Both the position numbers and the translations under genes were made by a program. A stretch of DNA of 34,015 nucleotides from Microbacteriaceae bacterium (GTDB lineage: Bacteria; Actinomycetota; Actinomycetes; Actinomycetales; Microbacteriaceae), in NCBI GenBank assembly GCA_027490915.1, contig JAIXXG010000011.1:1-34015 (forward strand), in the 5' to 3' direction. The notes beneath the pieces are model-generated. The model saw only the letters and a program-made list of their open reading frames with translations, was not told where the DNA came from and did not search any database. This document shows positions 7,792 through 15,852 of the stretch, in pieces (positions within the stretch are counted from its first letter, which is position 1; every line of letters starts with the position of its first letter).

Positions 7792-8176
7792 CGCTGGTGC
7801 ACTCCTCAGCCGTGCGGGCCGCGCCCGGACGGAAACCTCTGGGCAGGGCATCCGCCCCGCCGAAATCTTCTGTTGTGGGCCGCGGCGCCTCCGCAACTCG
7901 GGTGCGGCGCCTGCCGGCTCTGGCGGTGGCGGCCCTCTCACGGCCGTGCCCCGCCGCCCCACACGCCCTCTCACGACGGTGCGGCTGGGGAAACTGGCTA
8001 TTCCCCGCGGTCGCGGCAATCGGTGCCGCGGTACTGGTCTGGTGATGCCCAGGAAGCTCTTCTGGTGGTCGTCGCGAGCGCGGCTGGCGACGATTGCCCC
8101 TCATTATCGCACGCGGGTCGCAGAGTCGGGACCTTCGACCGGGGTGCGCGCCGCATCCGCCCGCGATAATCGGGGG
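7792..8176. promoter_or_regulatory. 385-nt divergent regulatory region between rne and the VKOR gene
   Basis: No credible gene lies here. Toward rne (minus strand) the best promoter element is GATAAT at 8108-8103, without a consensus -35, which would give an rne leader of roughly 300 nt. The leader holds two small hairpins with an identical loop (listed separately). Toward the VKOR gene (plus strand) a second GATAAT at 8165-8170 ends 6 nt before the GTG at 8177, a leaderless arrangement. A weak 82-codon open frame at 7797-8045 has no supporting signals. Confidence 0.5.
7930..7978 (-). promoter_or_regulatory. Twin hairpins with identical GUGAGAG loops in the rne leader
   Basis: Read on the minus strand, the stem CGUC/GGCG (7978-7975 with 7967-7964, one G-U pair) and the stem CGGCC/GGCCG (7946-7942 with 7934-7930) each present the same 7-nt loop GUGAGAG. 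The loops lie 33 nt apart, within the untranslated region upstream of the rne ATG (7791). The structures are short and other folds of this GC-rich RNA are possible. A duplicated loop sequence on two different stems suggests a protein or RNase E recognition site; that role is inferred. Confidence 0.4.
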
Positions 8177-8824
8177 GTGATTGCCGTCGAGAACCCGCCT
8201 GTCGACCCCGCCACCACGACCGTCGCGGCGCCCGCCCGCCGCCCGATCGGCCTCGGCATCTTCCTCATCATCACCGGCGCTGTCGGCTGGTGGGGGGCGA
8301 TGGAACTCATCACCGAGCGGGTGCGGCTGCTGCTCGACCCCGAGTACACGCTCAACTGCGACATCAATCCGCTCATCTCGTGCGGCAACGTCATGGCGTC
8401 GTGGCAGGCCTCGCTGCTCGGGTTCCCGAACCCGCTGCTCGGAGTCGCGGGCCTTGTGGCGCCCATCGCCGTCGGCGTCGCGCTGCTGGCCGGGGCGCGC
8501 TTCGACCGGTGGTTCTGGTGGGCGTTCCTGACCGGGGTCTTCGGCGCCTACGTCTTCGTGCACTGGCTGTTCGACCAGGCCGTCTACCAGATCGGCGCCC
8601 TCTGCCCGTGGTGCATGCTCGTCTGGCTCATGGTGATCCCCATGTTCTGGGTGCTGCTGCTGTGGAGCCTGAAGAGCGGGATGCTCACCGACCGCCCCGG
8701 AGCGCGCCGCGTCGCGACCGCGGTGTGGCCCTTCACGTGGGTGATCGTGCTCGCCAACCTGGTCGCCATCGTCGTGGCGATCCTCGTTCAGTTCCCCTCG
8801 CTCATCAGCCTGCTGCTGGGCTGA
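8177..8824 (+). CDS. Vitamin K epoxide reductase family protein
   Basis: A 215-residue integral membrane protein of the VKOR family, which in actinobacteria plays the role of DsbB: it passes electrons from a periplasmic thiol oxidase to quinone and so drives disulfide formation. Both redox pairs are visible: the loop cysteines in NCDINPLISCGNVM and the active-site CPWC motif in a later membrane segment, with four to five hydrophobic segments around them. The GTG at 8177 was chosen over an upstream in-frame ATG because GATAAT lies 6 nt ahead and the upstream residues do not resemble VKOR. No DsbA-like partner is in the window. It converges on the dehydratase gene at 8849. Confidence 0.92.
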   Translation: MIAVENPPVDPATTTVAAPARRPIGLGIFLIITGAVGWWGAMELITERVRLLLDPEYTLNCDINPLISCGNVMASWQASLLGFPNPLLGVAGLVAPIAVGVALLAGARFDRWFWWAFLTGVFGAYVFVHWLFDQAVYQIGALCPWCMLVWLMVIPMFWVLLLWSLKSGMLTDRPGARRVATAVWPFTWVIVLANLVAIVVAILVQFPSLISLLLG

Positions 8825-8831
8825 GCGCAGG

Positions 8832-8867
8832 GCTGCTGCCGGCGCCCGTCAGAGCCAGGGCAGCAGC
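8832..8867. terminator. Possible bidirectional terminator between VKOR and dehydratase genes
   Basis: A perfect 9-bp inverted repeat, GCTGCTGCC at 8832-8840 and GGCAGCAGC at 8859-8867, has an 18-nt loop that contains the dehydratase stop codon. It sits at the convergence of the two genes, so it could end both transcripts. No T-runs flank it. Confidence 0.35.
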
Positions 8868-10114
8868 AGCGCGAGAGCGCTGCGGGCCTCGTTGGTGAAC
8901 CAGCGTCCCTCTGCGAGCAGCGTCATGACCTCGCCGAGGCTCAGCCAGAGCACGGCCGGGTCGCCCTCGCCCATCGTCGGCTCGACGAGCAGCAGGCGGT
9001 ACTCGCTGACGTCGCGGTAGAAGCGACCGCCCTCGTCGCTCTGGGCGACGCGCGCGAGCACCGGCGCCGGGGTCGGCTCGGGCAGCGGGTCGCCCGGAGC
9101 GACCACGCGCGAGCCGGTGAGCTCGACACCGTGCGCGAGCCCCGGCTCGGCGGCGAGCCGGAACCCGAGGCGCGCAACGGGCCCGTCGGCACGCAGCCAG
9201 AGCTCGACGAGACCGTCGCCGGCCGAGTCGACGATCGGCTGGTCCCAGTGCGGAACCTCGCGCCCGGCGACGCGCACGGCGATCTGCCGCACGGCGAAGA
9301 CGCCGCCGCCCTGCGGCGCGATGCCGGCGTCGGTGCGGCTCCACCCGGGCAGCTCGTCGAGCGGCAGGGTACGCCCGGGGACGACCGCGGCCGCCGCGCG
9401 CGAGACGGCCGCGCGCACGGCCGCCGGGTCGCCCTCGTGCTGCGCCGACTCCGTCAACCAGCGGCCGAGCTCGTCGCGGCGGCGGGTGAAGGGAGTGCGG
9501 CCGACGAGCAGGGGCCACGGCGCCGAGACGAGCACCGACCGCAGATCGGTGTTGACGAGATGGTCGACGGCGGTGAGGTCGAGCAGCTCGTCGACAGCGA
9601 GCCAGCGGTGGGCATCCGAGTCGGGAAGCGCGCGCGTCGGGCGGGCGAGCACGTTCGCGTTGCGCTTGCCGAAGAACCGCGTTCCCTGCTCGCTCGCGAC
9701 GACGGAGGAGAGGGTCTCGATCGCACCCTCGCGGGCCGCCTGCTGCAGCGGCGGCGCCTCGCCGCCGTGCACCCGATCGGCATTGCTCGCCGTGGCCTGG
9801 ATGCTCGGCGCGAGCTGCACGACCCCGACCGTGCCCGGCTCGGCCTTCGCCTGCACGAGCAGCTCGGGGCGCAGGGCGGGCCGGTGGATTCCGCACAGGG
9901 TTCCGACCTCGCGCTGGTCGATGAGCGGCTGCGCGGCGACGCCGTCGGCGTCGCGGTGCCCGATCACCCGGAAGAAGCGACCCGATCGATGCACGATCGC
10001 GCCCTCGTGCCACCGCCACTGCTCGGAGTCGGCGAGGGCGATCGGGGTGACCTCGAGCTCGGCCCGCTCGACCTGCTCGGCCACCCAGGCGAGCGGGTCG
10101 AGGGCGGCACTCAT
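8849..10114 (-). CDS. NDP-hexose 2,3-dehydratase family protein
   Basis: A 421-residue protein of the NDP-hexose 2,3-dehydratase family (EvaA/TylX3 type), which removes water from a 4-keto-6-deoxy-hexose nucleotide at C2-C3, the first committed step toward 2-deoxysugars. The family's two tandem halves are both present. The N-terminal half shows QPLIDQREVG (62-71), VQAKAEPG (87-94), QLAPSIQATASN (100-111) and SEQGTRFF (141-148). The C-terminal half shows QPIVDS (292-297), LAAEPG (320-325), DEGGRFY (360-366) and a final RWFTNEARSALALL. The second half has lost several conserved positions, as is common for a structural repeat. The ATG follows the ndk stop with one base between, so it is the last gene of the ileS operon. 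No other deoxysugar gene is in the window. The actual substrate is unknown. Confidence 0.88.
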   Translation of the reverse strand: MSAALDPLAWVAEQVERAELEVTPIALADSEQWRWHEGAIVHRSGRFFRVIGHRDADGVAAQPLIDQREVGTLCGIHRPALRPELLVQAKAEPGTVGVVQLAPSIQATASNADRVHGGEAPPLQQAAREGAIETLSSVVASEQGTRFFGKRNANVLARPTRALPDSDAHRWLAVDELLDLTAVDHLVNTDLRSVLVSAPWPLLVGRTPFTRRRDELGRWLTESAQHEGDPAAVRAAVSRAAAAVVPGRTLPLDELPGWSRTDAGIAPQGGGVFAVRQIAVRVAGREVPHWDQPIVDSAGDGLVELWLRADGPVARLGFRLAAEPGLAHGVELTGSRVVAPGDPLPEPTPAPVLARVAQSDEGGRFYRDVSEYRLLLVEPTMGEGDPAVLWLSLGEVMTLLAEGRWFTNEARSALALLLPWL

Positions 10115-10115
10115 G

Positions 10116-10538
10116 TCAGGCGAACCAGAGTGCGAGCTCGCGCGCCGCGCTCTCGGGCGAGTCGGAGCCGTGCACGAGGTTCTGCTGCACGCGCAGGCCC
10201 CAGTCGCGACCGAGATCGCCGCGGATGGTGCCGGGCGCAGCCGTCGTGGGGTCGGTCGTGCCCGCGAGCACCCGGAAGCCCTCGATGACGCGGTTGCCGG
10301 CGACGCGGGCGGCGACGACCGGCCCCGACTCCATGAAGGCGATGAGCGGCTCGTAGAAGGGCTTGCCCTCGTGCTCGGCGTAGTGCGCGGCCAGCAGATC
10401 GCGATCGGGCTGCACCATGCGCAGGTCGACGAGCTGGTAGCCCTTCGCCTCGATGCGGCGCAGGATCTCGCCGGTCAGGTTGCGGGCGACCCCGTCGGGC
10501 TTGATCAGCACGAGGGTCTCTTCGACGGTGGTGGTCAC
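10116..10538 (-). CDS. ndk: Nucleoside diphosphate kinase
   Basis: A 140-residue NDK, which transfers the gamma phosphate of ATP to other nucleoside diphosphates through a phosphohistidine. The family landmarks are clear: TLVLIKPDGVARNLTGEIL at the start, the GPVVAARV/GNRVI region, GTIRGDLG, and the active-site segment NLVHGSDSPESAARE with the catalytic histidine. It begins at GTG 10538, preceded by AAGGAG, and overlaps the stop of the DUF4233 gene in a GTGA junction. The folC-DUF4233-ndk order is common in actinobacteria. Confidence 0.98.
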   Translation of the reverse strand: MTTTVEETLVLIKPDGVARNLTGEILRRIEAKGYQLVDLRMVQPDRDLLAAHYAEHEGKPFYEPLIAFMESGPVVAARVAGNRVIEGFRVLAGTTDPTTAAPGTIRGDLGRDWGLRVQQNLVHGSDSPESAARELALWFA

Positions 10539-10951
10539 GATGCTCCTTCGGTTGCGGCGCGCTTGGCGGCGTCGAGCTGGCCGCCCTTGACGACGCCGTA
10601 GATCCAGAATCCCACGAACACGGCCGCCGTGACGGCGGCGAGCACCTCAATAAAGCCGGTCGCGAGCAGTACCACCTGCAGCGTGCTGCCGAACCAGACA
10701 CCCCATCCGTACCGCACCACCCGGTAGGCCACGAGCAGCAGCAGCACGAGCACGCCGGCGCCGCCGAAGACCGCGGCGGGCGGCAGCACGTCGAGCCCGT
10801 TGATGGCGAGCGCGCCGAAGACCACGGCCAGCACCTCCATCACGATGGTCACCTGCAGCAGCGACTCGCGCGCGCCGCGCTCGCGCTTCGGGCGACGGGC
10901 GGCGCCGGTGGGCTCGGAGTCGTCGGAGTGGGGGGCAGCGGTGTCGGTCAC
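10535..10951 (-). CDS. DUF4233 membrane protein
   Basis: A 138-residue membrane protein of the DUF4233 family, function unknown, typically found between folC and ndk in actinobacteria. A charged cytoplasmic N-terminus (1-30) is followed by four hydrophobic segments at about 32-52, 57-76, 83-100 and 102-121 and a short charged tail. The start was set at GTG 10951 because it forms a GTGA overlap with the folC stop; a TTG three codons upstream is a less likely alternative. The position suggests tight coexpression with folC but does not reveal its role. Confidence 0.85.
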   Translation of the reverse strand: MTDTAAPHSDDSEPTGAARRPKRERGARESLLQVTIVMEVLAVVFGALAINGLDVLPPAAVFGGAGVLVLLLLVAYRVVRYGWGVWFGSTLQVVLLATGFIEVLAAVTAAVFVGFWIYGVVKGGQLDAAKRAATEGAS

Positions 10952-12336
10952 AGCATCCAATTCTGCTCGCGGGCGATGAGCATCGCCTGACCGACCAGCG
11001 TGATCGAGCCGGTGATGAGGATCGCGTCGGTGGGTCCGGCGGCCTCACGGGCCTCGGCGATCGCGACGGCGAGGTCGGGCTCGATGCGCACCCGGTCGGG
11101 CCCGGCGATCGCGTCGACCGTCTCGGCGAGTGTCGAGGCCTCGATCGCGCGCGCCGAGTCGGAGCGGGTGACGATGAAGCGGTCGACGACGGGGTCGAGC
11201 GCCTCGATGATGCCGCGCTCGTCCTTGTCGGCGAGCACCCCGACGATCGCGGTGATCGACTCGAAGGCGAACGAGCTCAGCAGCGCGCGGGCCAGAGCCT
11301 GCGCGCCGTGCGGGTTGTGGGCCGCGTCGACGAGAACGCTCGGCTCGATGCCGATCAGCTGCAGGCGACCCGGGCTCGTGACGGTCGCGAGGCCCTCCGC
11401 GACGACGTCGTCGGCGAGCCGCTGCTCGCCGTTGCCGAGGAACGACTCGACGGCCGCGATCGCGACCGCGGCGTTGTGCGCCTGGTGCTCGCCGTAGAGC
11501 GGCAGGAAGAGATCGCGGTACTCCCCCGCCCGCCCGCGCACATCGATGACCTGCCCGCCGACCGCGAGGCGGGCATCCAGCAGGGCGAAGCCGACGCCCT
11601 CGGCGACGACGTCGGCCTCGTTGTGCTCGGCGGCGCTCGTCAGCTCGTCCATCGCCTCGGTGGCCTGCAGCGCCGTGACGACCGTCGCGGCGGGCTTGAC
11701 GATGCCGGCCTTCGTGCGCGCGATCTCGGCCACCGTCGCACCGAGGAACCGCTGGTGGTCGAGGTCGATCGGGGTGAACACAGCGACATCGCCGTCGGCG
11801 ACGTTGGTCGAATCCCACTCGCCACCCATGCCGACCTCGACGACCGCGACGTCGACGGGGGCGTCGGCGAAGCTCGCGTAGGCGAGACCGGTGAGCGCCT
11901 CGAACGTGCTGAGCGGCAGCTCGCCGTTCGCCGCCAGCTCGGCGTCGACCATGAGCAGGTAGGGCGCGATGTCGGCCCAGTTGTCGGCGAGCGCCCGGTC
12001 GGCGATCGGCTCGCCGTCGATCACGATGCGCTCGTTGACGAGCATCAGGTGCGGGCTGGTCAGCAGGCCGGTGCGCAGCCCGTAGGCCCGCAGGATGCTC
12101 TCGACGAGCCGCGCGGTCGACGTCTTGCCGTTCGTGCCGGTGAGGTGGATCATCGCGAAGCTGCGCTGCGGATCGCCGAGCAGCTCGACCAGCCGCCGGG
12201 TCGGCTCGAGCCGCGGCTGCGGCACCGCCTCGCCCGAGCGGGCGAACAGCTCGTCGTGCACCGCCTGGGCGGCGGCACGGTCGGCCGCCCGCTGCTCGTC
12301 GGGCACGCCGTGGGGCGCATCCGCGGAGGGCGTCAT
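10948..12336 (-). CDS. folC: Folylpolyglutamate synthase / dihydrofolate synthase
   Basis: A 462-residue Mur-ligase-fold enzyme that adds glutamate to dihydropteroate or to reduced folates, using ATP. The P-loop [10 protein letters not shown] is at 65-74, the SPHL motif for the folate site follows, and [14 protein letters not shown] and the C-terminal-domain motif DAAHNPHG are all present. Its ATG overlaps the ileS stop (ATGA), so translation is coupled to ileS. In actinobacteria FolC often follows ileS or valS. Whether it has both synthase activities cannot be read from sequence alone, although a single bifunctional enzyme is usual. Confidence 0.96.
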   Translation of the reverse strand: MTPSADAPHGVPDEQRAADRAAAQAVHDELFARSGEAVPQPRLEPTRRLVELLGDPQRSFAMIHLTGTNGKTSTARLVESILRAYGLRTGLLTSPHLMLVNERIVIDGEPIADRALADNWADIAPYLLMVDAELAANGELPLSTFEALTGLAYASFADAPVDVAVVEVGMGGEWDSTNVADGDVAVFTPIDLDHQRFLGATVAEIARTKAGIVKPAATVVTALQATEAMDELTSAAEHNEADVVAEGVGFALLDARLAVGGQVIDVRGRAGEYRDLFLPLYGEHQAHNAAVAIAAVESFLGNGEQRLADDVVAEGLATVTSPGRLQLIGIEPSVLVDAAHNPHGAQALARALLSSFAFESITAIVGVLADKDERGIIEALDPVVDRFIVTRSDSARAIEASTLAETVDAIAGPDRVRIEPDLAVAIAEAREAAGPTDAILITGSITLVGQAMLIAREQNWML

Positions 12337-15300
12337 GCGCGCACCACCTGCACGGTGACGGCCGCCCCGTCGCCGACGGGCGTCGCGTCGCCCGTGCCGA
12401 GCGCGCCGAGCTCGAGCGCGGTCGCGAGCGTCTCGCCCGCGATGAGGTCGCGGTGCTGCTCGATCGCAGCCAGGGCGCCGGCGTCGTCGACCCCGAGGGT
12501 CAGGGCGATGCGGTCGCTGACGTAGAGCTCCGCATCCTTGCGGGCCTGCTGCACGGCGCGGATGACGTCGCGCGCGAGGCCCTCGGCCTCGAGCTCGGGC
12601 GTCACGCGGGTGTCGAGCAGCACGAAGCCGCTGCCCGGCAGGAAGGAGACCGCGGCGGCCGGGTCGTCGAGCTCGAGCTCGAGCGTGAACTCCCCCGGCT
12701 CGAGCGCGACGCCGCCCACCACAACCGCGTCGCCGTCGACCGTCCAGTCGCCGGCCTTCGCCGCGGCGATGACCTGCTGCACCTGCTTGCCGATGCGCGG
12801 GCCCGCGGCGCGCGCGTTGACGGCGAGCCGGCGCGCGATGCCGTACTCGGCGACGAGGCTGTCGTCGAACTCGACCAGCTCGACGGCCTTGACGTTGAGC
12901 TCGTCGCGCACGATGTCGGCGAAGGGCGCGAGCGCCTGCGCGTCGGGCGTGACGACGGTGAGGGTCTGCAGCGGCAGGCGCACGCGCAGACCCTGCGCCT
13001 TGCGCAGCGCGAGCCCTGCGCTCGCGAGCTGCCGCACACGGTCCATCGCCGCGACGAGCGCGTCGTCGGCCGGGAACTCCTCGGCGACGGGCCAGTCGGC
13101 GAGGTGCACGCTCTCGCCGCCGGTGAGGCCACGCCAGACCTCCTCGGTCACGAGGGGCGCCAGGGGTGCCGCGAGGCGGGCGAGGGTCTCGAGCACCGTG
13201 AAGAGCGTGTCGTGGGCATCCCGATCATCGCCCGCCCAGAAGCGGTCGCGCGACCGGCGCACGTACCAGTTGGTCAGCACGTCGGCGAAGTCGCGCAGGG
13301 CGGCCGCCGCCATCGGCGCATCGAGCGCGTCGAGCTGGGCGGTCACCTCCACGACGAGGTCGCGCGTCTTCGCCAGCAGGTAGCGGTCGAGCACGTTGGG
13401 CGAGTCGGTGCGGCGCTGCGCGGCGCCGAGCGAACCGGCGTTGGCGTAGAGCGTGAAGAAGTAGTACGTGCTCCACAGCGGCAGCAGGAACTCGCGCACG
13501 CCCGCGCGGATGCCCTCCTCGGTGACGACGAGGTTGCCGCCGCGGATCACCGAGCTCGACATGAGGAACCAGCGCATGGCGTCGGCGCCGTCGCGCTCGA
13601 AGACCTCGCCGACGTCGGGGTAGTTACGCAGGCTCTTCGACATCTTCTGGCCGTCGTTGCCGAGCACGATGCCGTGGCTGATGACGTTCGAGAAGCCGGG
13701 GCGGTCGAAGAGCGCCGTGGCCAGGATGTGCATCGTGTAGAACCAGCCGCGCGTCTGCCCGATGTACTCGACGATGAAGTCGGCCGGGTTGTGCGAGTCG
13801 AACCAGTCGGCGTTCTCGAACGGGTAGTGCACCTGCGCGAACGGCATCGATCCCGAGTCGAACCACACGTCGAAGACGTCCTCGATGCGCCGCATCGTCG
13901 AGCGGCCGGTCGGGTCGTCGGGGTTCGGGCGCGTGAGCGCGTCGATGTAGGGCCGGTGCAGGTCGACCTCGCCCGCGGCGTTGCGCGGCAGGGTGCCGAA
14001 ATCGGCCTCGAGCTCGGCGAGCGAGCCGTAGACGTCGACGCGCGGATAGGCCGGGTCGTCGCTCTTCCACACCGGGATCGGGCTGCCCCAGTAGCGGTTG
14101 CGGCTGATCGACCAGTCGCGCGCGCCCTCGAGCCACTTGCCGAACTGGCCGTGCTTGACGTTCTCGGGCACCCAGGTGATCTGCTCGTTGAGCTCGAGCA
14201 TGCGGTCGCGAATCTGGGTGACGCGCACGAACCAGCTCGACACCGCCTTGTAGATGAGCGGGTTGCGGCAGCGCCAGCAGTGCGGGTAGCTGTGCTCGTA
14301 GCTGCGCACCTGCAGCAGGCGCCCCGCCTCGCGCAGCAGCGCGGTGAGCGGCTTGTTCGCCTCGAAGACCTGCAGACCGGCCACGGGCTCGACCGCGGGC
14401 AGGAACCGCCCGCCGTCGTCGACGGAGATGACGATCGGGATGCCCGCCGCGGCACACGCGAGCTGGTCGTCCTCGCCGTACGCGGGCGCCTGGTGCACGA
14501 TGCCGGTGCCCTCGCCCGTGGCGACGTACTCGGCGACGAGAATCTGGAAGGCCTCGGGGCCGTAGGCCTCGGCGTACCAGTCCCAGAGCCGCGTGTAGCG
14601 CACGCCGGCGAGCTCGGCGCCGGTCAGGGTGCGGGTGACGGCGGCGCGGGCGGCCGCGGCATCGGGGTAGCCGAGCTCCTTCGCGTAGGCCGGGATCGTG
14701 TCGGCGGCGAGGAGGAACGTGCGCGCATCCGTGCCCGCCGTCTCACCGTCACCCGAGCCCTGGGGCACGACGGCGTAGGCGATCGCGGGGCCGACGGCGA
14801 GCGCCGCGTTCGTCGGGAGGGTCCAGGGCGTCGTCGTCCACGCGAGCGCCTCGACGCCCGCGAGGCCGAGTGCCTCGGCCCGCTCGCCGACGAGGGGGAA
14901 CGTGACGGTCACCGACTGGTCCTGCCGCATCTTGTAGACGTCGTCGTCCATGCGCAGCTCGTGGTTCGACAGCGGGGTCTCGTCGCGCCAGCAGTACGGC
15001 AGCACGCGGTAGCCCTCGTAGGCCAGCCCCTTCTCGTGCAGGGTCTTGAAGGCCCACAGCACGCTCTCCATGAACGTGATGTCGAGGGTCTTGTAGTCGT
15101 TCTCGAAGTCGACCCAGCGGGCCTGGCGGGTGACGTAGTCCTCCCACTCCTTCGTGTAGACCAGCACGCTCTCGCGGGCCTTCGCGTTGAAGGCCTCGAT
15201 GCCCATCTGCTCGATCTCGGCCTTCTCGGTGATGCCGAGCTGCTTCATGGCCTCGAGCTCGGCCGGCAGACCGTGGGTGTCCCAGCCGAACCGGCGGTGC

Positions 15301-15557
15301 ACCTGCTTGCCGCGCATCGTCTGGAAGCGCGGGAAGACGTCTTTCGCGTAGCCGGTGAGCAGGTGGCCGTAGTGCGGCAGACCGTTGGCGAACGGCGGGC
15401 CGTCGTAGAAGACCCACTCGTCGCAGCCCTCGCGCTGGGCGACCGAGCGGCGGAACGTGTCGTGCGCGGCCCAGAAGGCGAGCACCTCGTGCTCGAGAGC
15501 CGGAAAGCTCGGGGAGGCGACGACGCCGTGCTCGTCGCGGTGGAGGGGGTAGGTCAT
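12333..15557 (-). CDS. ileS: Isoleucyl-tRNA synthetase, long (type 2) form
   Basis: A 1074-residue class I synthetase that charges tRNA-Ile. The HIGH-type motif is HYGH at 62-65 within [15 protein letters not shown] and the second signature is KMSKS at 638-642. Length and sequence (for example [13 protein letters not shown] in the editing region and a long C-terminal domain) fit the eukaryote-like type 2 enzymes, which are associated with low sensitivity to mupirocin. The ATG at 15557 begins [11 protein letters not shown] and has AGGAG 10 nt ahead; the open frame continues upstream only through the T-box leader. It heads the operon ileS-folC-DUF4233-ndk-dehydratase and is preceded by an Ile T-box. 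Confidence 0.97.
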   Translation of the reverse strand: MTYPLHRDEHGVVASPSFPALEHEVLAFWAAHDTFRRSVAQREGCDEWVFYDGPPFANGLPHYGHLLTGYAKDVFPRFQTMRGKQVHRRFGWDTHGLPAELEAMKQLGITEKAEIEQMGIEAFNAKARESVLVYTKEWEDYVTRQARWVDFENDYKTLDITFMESVLWAFKTLHEKGLAYEGYRVLPYCWRDETPLSNHELRMDDDVYKMRQDQSVTVTFPLVGERAEALGLAGVEALAWTTTPWTLPTNAALAVGPAIAYAVVPQGSGDGETAGTDARTFLLAADTIPAYAKELGYPDAAAARAAVTRTLTGAELAGVRYTRLWDWYAEAYGPEAFQILVAEYVATGEGTGIVHQAPAYGEDDQLACAAAGIPIVISVDDGGRFLPAVEPVAGLQVFEANKPLTALLREAGRLLQVRSYEHSYPHCWRCRNPLIYKAVSSWFVRVTQIRDRMLELNEQITWVPENVKHGQFGKWLEGARDWSISRNRYWGSPIPVWKSDDPAYPRVDVYGSLAELEADFGTLPRNAAGEVDLHRPYIDALTRPNPDDPTGRSTMRRIEDVFDVWFDSGSMPFAQVHYPFENADWFDSHNPADFIVEYIGQTRGWFYTMHILATALFDRPGFSNVISHGIVLGNDGQKMSKSLRNYPDVGEVFERDGADAMRWFLMSSSVIRGGNLVVTEEGIRAGVREFLLPLWSTYYFFTLYANAGSLGAAQRRTDSPNVLDRYLLAKTRDLVVEVTAQLDALDAPMAAAALRDFADVLTNWYVRRSRDRFWAGDDRDAHDTLFTVLETLARLAAPLAPLVTEEVWRGLTGGESVHLADWPVAEEFPADDALVAAMDRVRQLASAGLALRKAQGLRVRLPLQTLTVVTPDAQALAPFADIVRDELNVKAVELVEFDDSLVAEYGIARRLAVNARAAGPRIGKQVQQVIAAAKAGDWTVDGDAVVVGGVALEPGEFTLELELDDPAAAVSFLPGSGFVLLDTRVTPELEAEGLARDVIRAVQQARKDAELYVSDRIALTLGVDDAGALAAIEQHRDLIAGETLATALELGALGTGDATPVGDGAAVTVQVVRA

Positions 15558-15561
15558 CTCG

Positions 15562-15790
15562 GCGGGGCTCCTGGGTCTGACGGTGTCGGCTGCTGCTGTC
15601 ACCGCGAGGACGATGGCGTCGCTGCGCCACCGCGGTACCACCCCGCTTGCGAGCGCCCGCCTTTCGCCGCGGGATGCTCGCCCCTCTCTCAGCGGCTGTG
15701 ACGGGCCTGCCCCGCTCGGGTCTAGTGACGCGGCCCGCAGGCCGCGCGTTCTTCCGAGGACTCCCCGGTGATGGCCGGATCGCTGTCGAT
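15562..15790 (-). promoter_or_regulatory. Isoleucine T-box riboswitch, translational type
   Basis: On the minus strand the leader of ileS carries the T-box sequence GGGGTGGTACCGCGG (15644-15630), whose UGGU pairs with the ACCA end of uncharged tRNA. Upstream, a specifier region CCGGCCATCACCGG contains the isoleucine codon ATC (15772-15770) in a short stem, followed by GGGGAG as in the short Stem I T-boxes of actinobacterial ileS genes. The GCGGGG that leads into the T-box (15646-15641) is complementary to CCCCGC (15567-15562), directly after the AGGAG ribosome-binding site (15572-15568). This predicts that the site is masked when tRNA-Ile is charged and freed when it is uncharged. No terminator U-run is seen, in line with translational control. 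Confidence 0.93.
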
Positions 15791-15796
15791 GGCTCC

Positions 15797-15825
15797 ATGG
15801 TAGCCGCACGCCGCCCGGGAATGAA
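15797..15825 (-). promoter_or_regulatory. Candidate promoter of the ileS T-box leader
   Basis: On the minus strand TTCATT (15825-15820) and TACCAT (15802-15797) are 17 nt apart and would start RNA near 15790, just upstream of the specifier stem. The -35 is a weak match. It lies back-to-back with the promoter of the transporter gene at 15853. Confidence 0.45.
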
Positions 15826-15837
15826 CCGGGCCCGGAG

Positions 15838-15843
15838 TACGCT
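15838..15843 (+). promoter_or_regulatory. -10 box TACGCT upstream of the MHS transporter
   Basis: TACGCT ends 9 nt before the GTG at 15853, close to the leaderless spacing seen at other genes of this window. There is no Shine-Dalgarno sequence directly upstream of the GTG except a GAGGG that sits too close. Confidence 0.4.
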
Positions 15844-15852
15844 GAGGGACTT

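Noticed and set aside
7792-8019. An upstream ATG that would extend RNase E by 76 residues.
   Set aside because: The added residues are Arg/Pro-rich noncoding-like translation; the ATG at 7791 has a good ribosome-binding site and an expected N-terminus.
7797-8045. An 82-codon frame on the plus strand in the rne/VKOR intergenic region.
   Set aside because: No ribosome-binding site or leaderless -10, Arg/Ala-rich composition, and it lies across the rne leader. A hydrophobic end alone is not enough.
8849-10114. NADH pyrophosphatase NudC or another Nudix hydrolase, since the gene is next to ndk.
   Set aside because: No Nudix box is present. The two-half motif set matches NDP-hexose 2,3-dehydratases, whose structural fold is only distantly related to Nudix.
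12453-15701. A 1082-codon open frame antisense to ileS, with similar long frames antisense to valS (17941-20631), rne (5659-8169) and the M3 peptidase (21658-24351).
   Set aside because: Their translations are rich in Arg, Ala, Gly, Val, Leu and Glu/Asp runs without domain motifs, and they lie opposite well-identified genes. They result from third-position GC bias.
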